13,664 nt of DNA from an uncultured Methanomicrobiales archaeon (GTDB lineage: Archaea; Thermoplasmatota; Thermoplasmata; Methanomassiliicoccales; Methanomethylophilaceae), in the NCBI GenBank assembly GCA_946528255.1, contig CAMMYR010000004.1, forward strand, positions 1 through 13,664. Direction: 5' to 3'. Below, one piece after another: positions 12,972 to 13,664 of this stretch (its first letter is position 1; every line of letters begins with the position of its first letter). Below the pieces are notes generated by a model that was not told the origin of the DNA, did no database searches, and worked only from the letters and a program-made list of their open reading frames with translations. A program made the translations under genes and the position numbers.

Positions 12972-13664
12972 TGCTCCATGGTCGCCAATTCTATCGCCGC
13001 ATCGTAGGAGACCTCCGCGATATCGTCCCTGGTGAGCCATTCGGTCTCGTACGACAGGACATGCTTCCATGATGGATTGTCCAGGAGGAGCCTGTGATCC
13101 TCCAATGTCCTGGCCCTTAAGCGGTAGCCCCACTTCTCCGGCTCCTCGAACACCCTGCTGCCGGGATCGACGAAGGGGGCGAAGGGGGCGTTGTAGATGA
13201 ACAGCCCATCGTCTTTCCCGACCAGGGACCAGAGCCTCCTGGATGCCCTGACGCTGTCCATGGCGGATTCCCAGTCCTGGAAGGGCAGGCCGTTCATGTA
13301 GAACAGGTCGAACCTCTCGCAGCCGTTGGAGAATGCGGATGTGATGGATTTCTCGATGGCCTCGTTGCTGTAGCCCTTCCCCAGGGCGTGGCGGACCTTC
13401 TCATCGTGGGAATCAGGGGAGAACTCTATGCTGTAGCCGCCCTCGAAGGCCTTGTCCACCTTGCTGAAGTACTCCGGCGTGCCGCCGTTGAACAGCTCGA
13501 TGACCACGTGGTTCCTGATCTTCCTCTCGCGGCACTCGCGGAGGAACGTTTCAGCGTAAGCGGAGCCGTGCTGCCTCAGGTCCCCGACGATGAAGACCGG
13601 TGCGCTGAGGTAGTTCTGGATCCTCTCCAGGTCCTCGGCCAGCTTCTCCGGGCTGCGGAACGCG
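12701..13664 (-). CDS. Radical SAM protein, probably of the cobalamin-binding type (C-terminal part, cut by window edge)
   Basis: The frame is open from the TGA at 12701-12703 to the right edge, giving 320 C-terminal residues. A GTG at 13507 is internal, since the similarity pattern continues upstream of it. The visible part contains the second half of a radical SAM barrel: IELFNGGTPEYF, then IEFSPDSHDEKVRHALGKGY followed by a helix and DLFYMNGLPFQDWESAMDS, the usual arrangement of the late strands and the GLP-type loop. The CxxxCxxC cluster motif and any N-terminal B12-binding domain lie outside the window. The C-terminal region (about the last 150 residues) is charged and not recognisable. 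It resembles B12-binding/radical SAM proteins of Thermoplasma relatives (Ta0216 type) from memory. Its substrate is unknown. It converges with proC and its stop codon lies within the proC frame. Confidence 0.75.
   Translation of the reverse strand, partial: AFRSPEKLAEDLERIQNYLSAPVFIVGDLRQHGSAYAETFLRECRERKIRNHVVIELFNGGTPEYFSKVDKAFEGGYSIEFSPDSHDEKVRHALGKGYSNEAIEKSITSAFSNGCERFDLFYMNGLPFQDWESAMDSVRASRRLWSLVGKDDGLFIYNAPFAPFVDPGSRVFEEPEKWGYRLRARTLEDHRLLLDNPSWKHVLSYETEWLTRDDIAEVSYDAAIELATMEHQAGRIDDELFEDRCRRTEFARELMHRVDGIMKIQDAEEREVQLWATKEDGMKMMNSTIANKKDLDWKARSIYADGPRVALGLVRSMFHR

Noticed and set aside
13505..13507. GTG as start of the radical SAM gene
   Set aside because: The same frame continues without a stop to the window edge and encodes plausible barrel sequence (FRSPEKLAEDLERIQ and VFIVGDLRQHG), so the GTG is an internal valine.
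1..13664. tRNA genes, CRISPR arrays, insertion sequences or attachment sites
   Set aside because: The window is almost fully coding, with only about 100-140 nt in the largest gap, and no repeat array, transposase or tRNA-like cloverleaf was seen by eye.

Overview
The window is from an archaeon with fairly high GC. It is most plausibly a member of the Thermoplasmatota, and within that the Methanomassiliicoccales (methyl-reducing, H2-dependent methanogens). The reasons are: an F420H2-dehydrogenase-like (Fpo) operon with neither an input subunit FpoF nor FpoO; archaeal TATA-like promoters and apparently leaderless starts; strong Shine-Dalgarno sequences matching AGGAGGTGAT; isoprenoid-lipid genes; and a radical SAM gene resembling cobalamin-binding radical SAM proteins known from Thermoplasma relatives. 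The taxon is an inference, because no rRNA or mcr gene is present.

Layout from left to right. Positions 1-310 (minus) hold the start of a geranylgeranyl-reductase-family flavoprotein that is cut by the left edge. It is translationally coupled to a polyprenyl diphosphate synthase (316-1281, minus), which has its own TATA box at leaderless distance. A GC-rich hairpin (1330-1357) separates this lipid operon from the much larger fpo operon (1378-11765, minus). In transcription order the fpo genes are A, B, C, D, H, I, J1, J2, K, L, M, N. They are packed with overlaps of 1-10 nt or gaps of at most 5 nt. An AT-rich divergent promoter region (about 11766-11903) separates fpoA from proC on the plus strand. 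ProC converges on, and its open frame runs into, the 3' end of a radical SAM gene (12701 to the right edge, minus).

How it works together. FpoB, C, D and I form the iron-sulfur connecting arm, with the lipid-carrier site between FpoB and FpoD. FpoA, H, J, K, L, M and N form the ion-pumping membrane arm, and the usual lysines and glutamates are visible in L, M, N and K. There is no electron-input module, so the complex must take electrons directly from a soluble donor such as ferredoxin. FpoI is unusual in having four [4Fe-4S] motifs instead of two, which could be an adaptation to that. The adjacent prenyl synthase and reductase fit archaeal membrane lipid synthesis. The synthase has a small residue at its chain-length floor position, so it might instead make a longer prenyl chain, for instance the tail of a methanophenazine-like carrier.

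There is no intergenic stretch over 300 bases. I saw no tRNA or rRNA, CRISPR array, insertion sequence or long direct repeat. The most interesting points are the headless Fpo complex with a four-cluster FpoI, the altered residues in FpoA and FpoH, the chain-length question for the prenyl synthase, and the lost stop codon at the proC/radical SAM junction.
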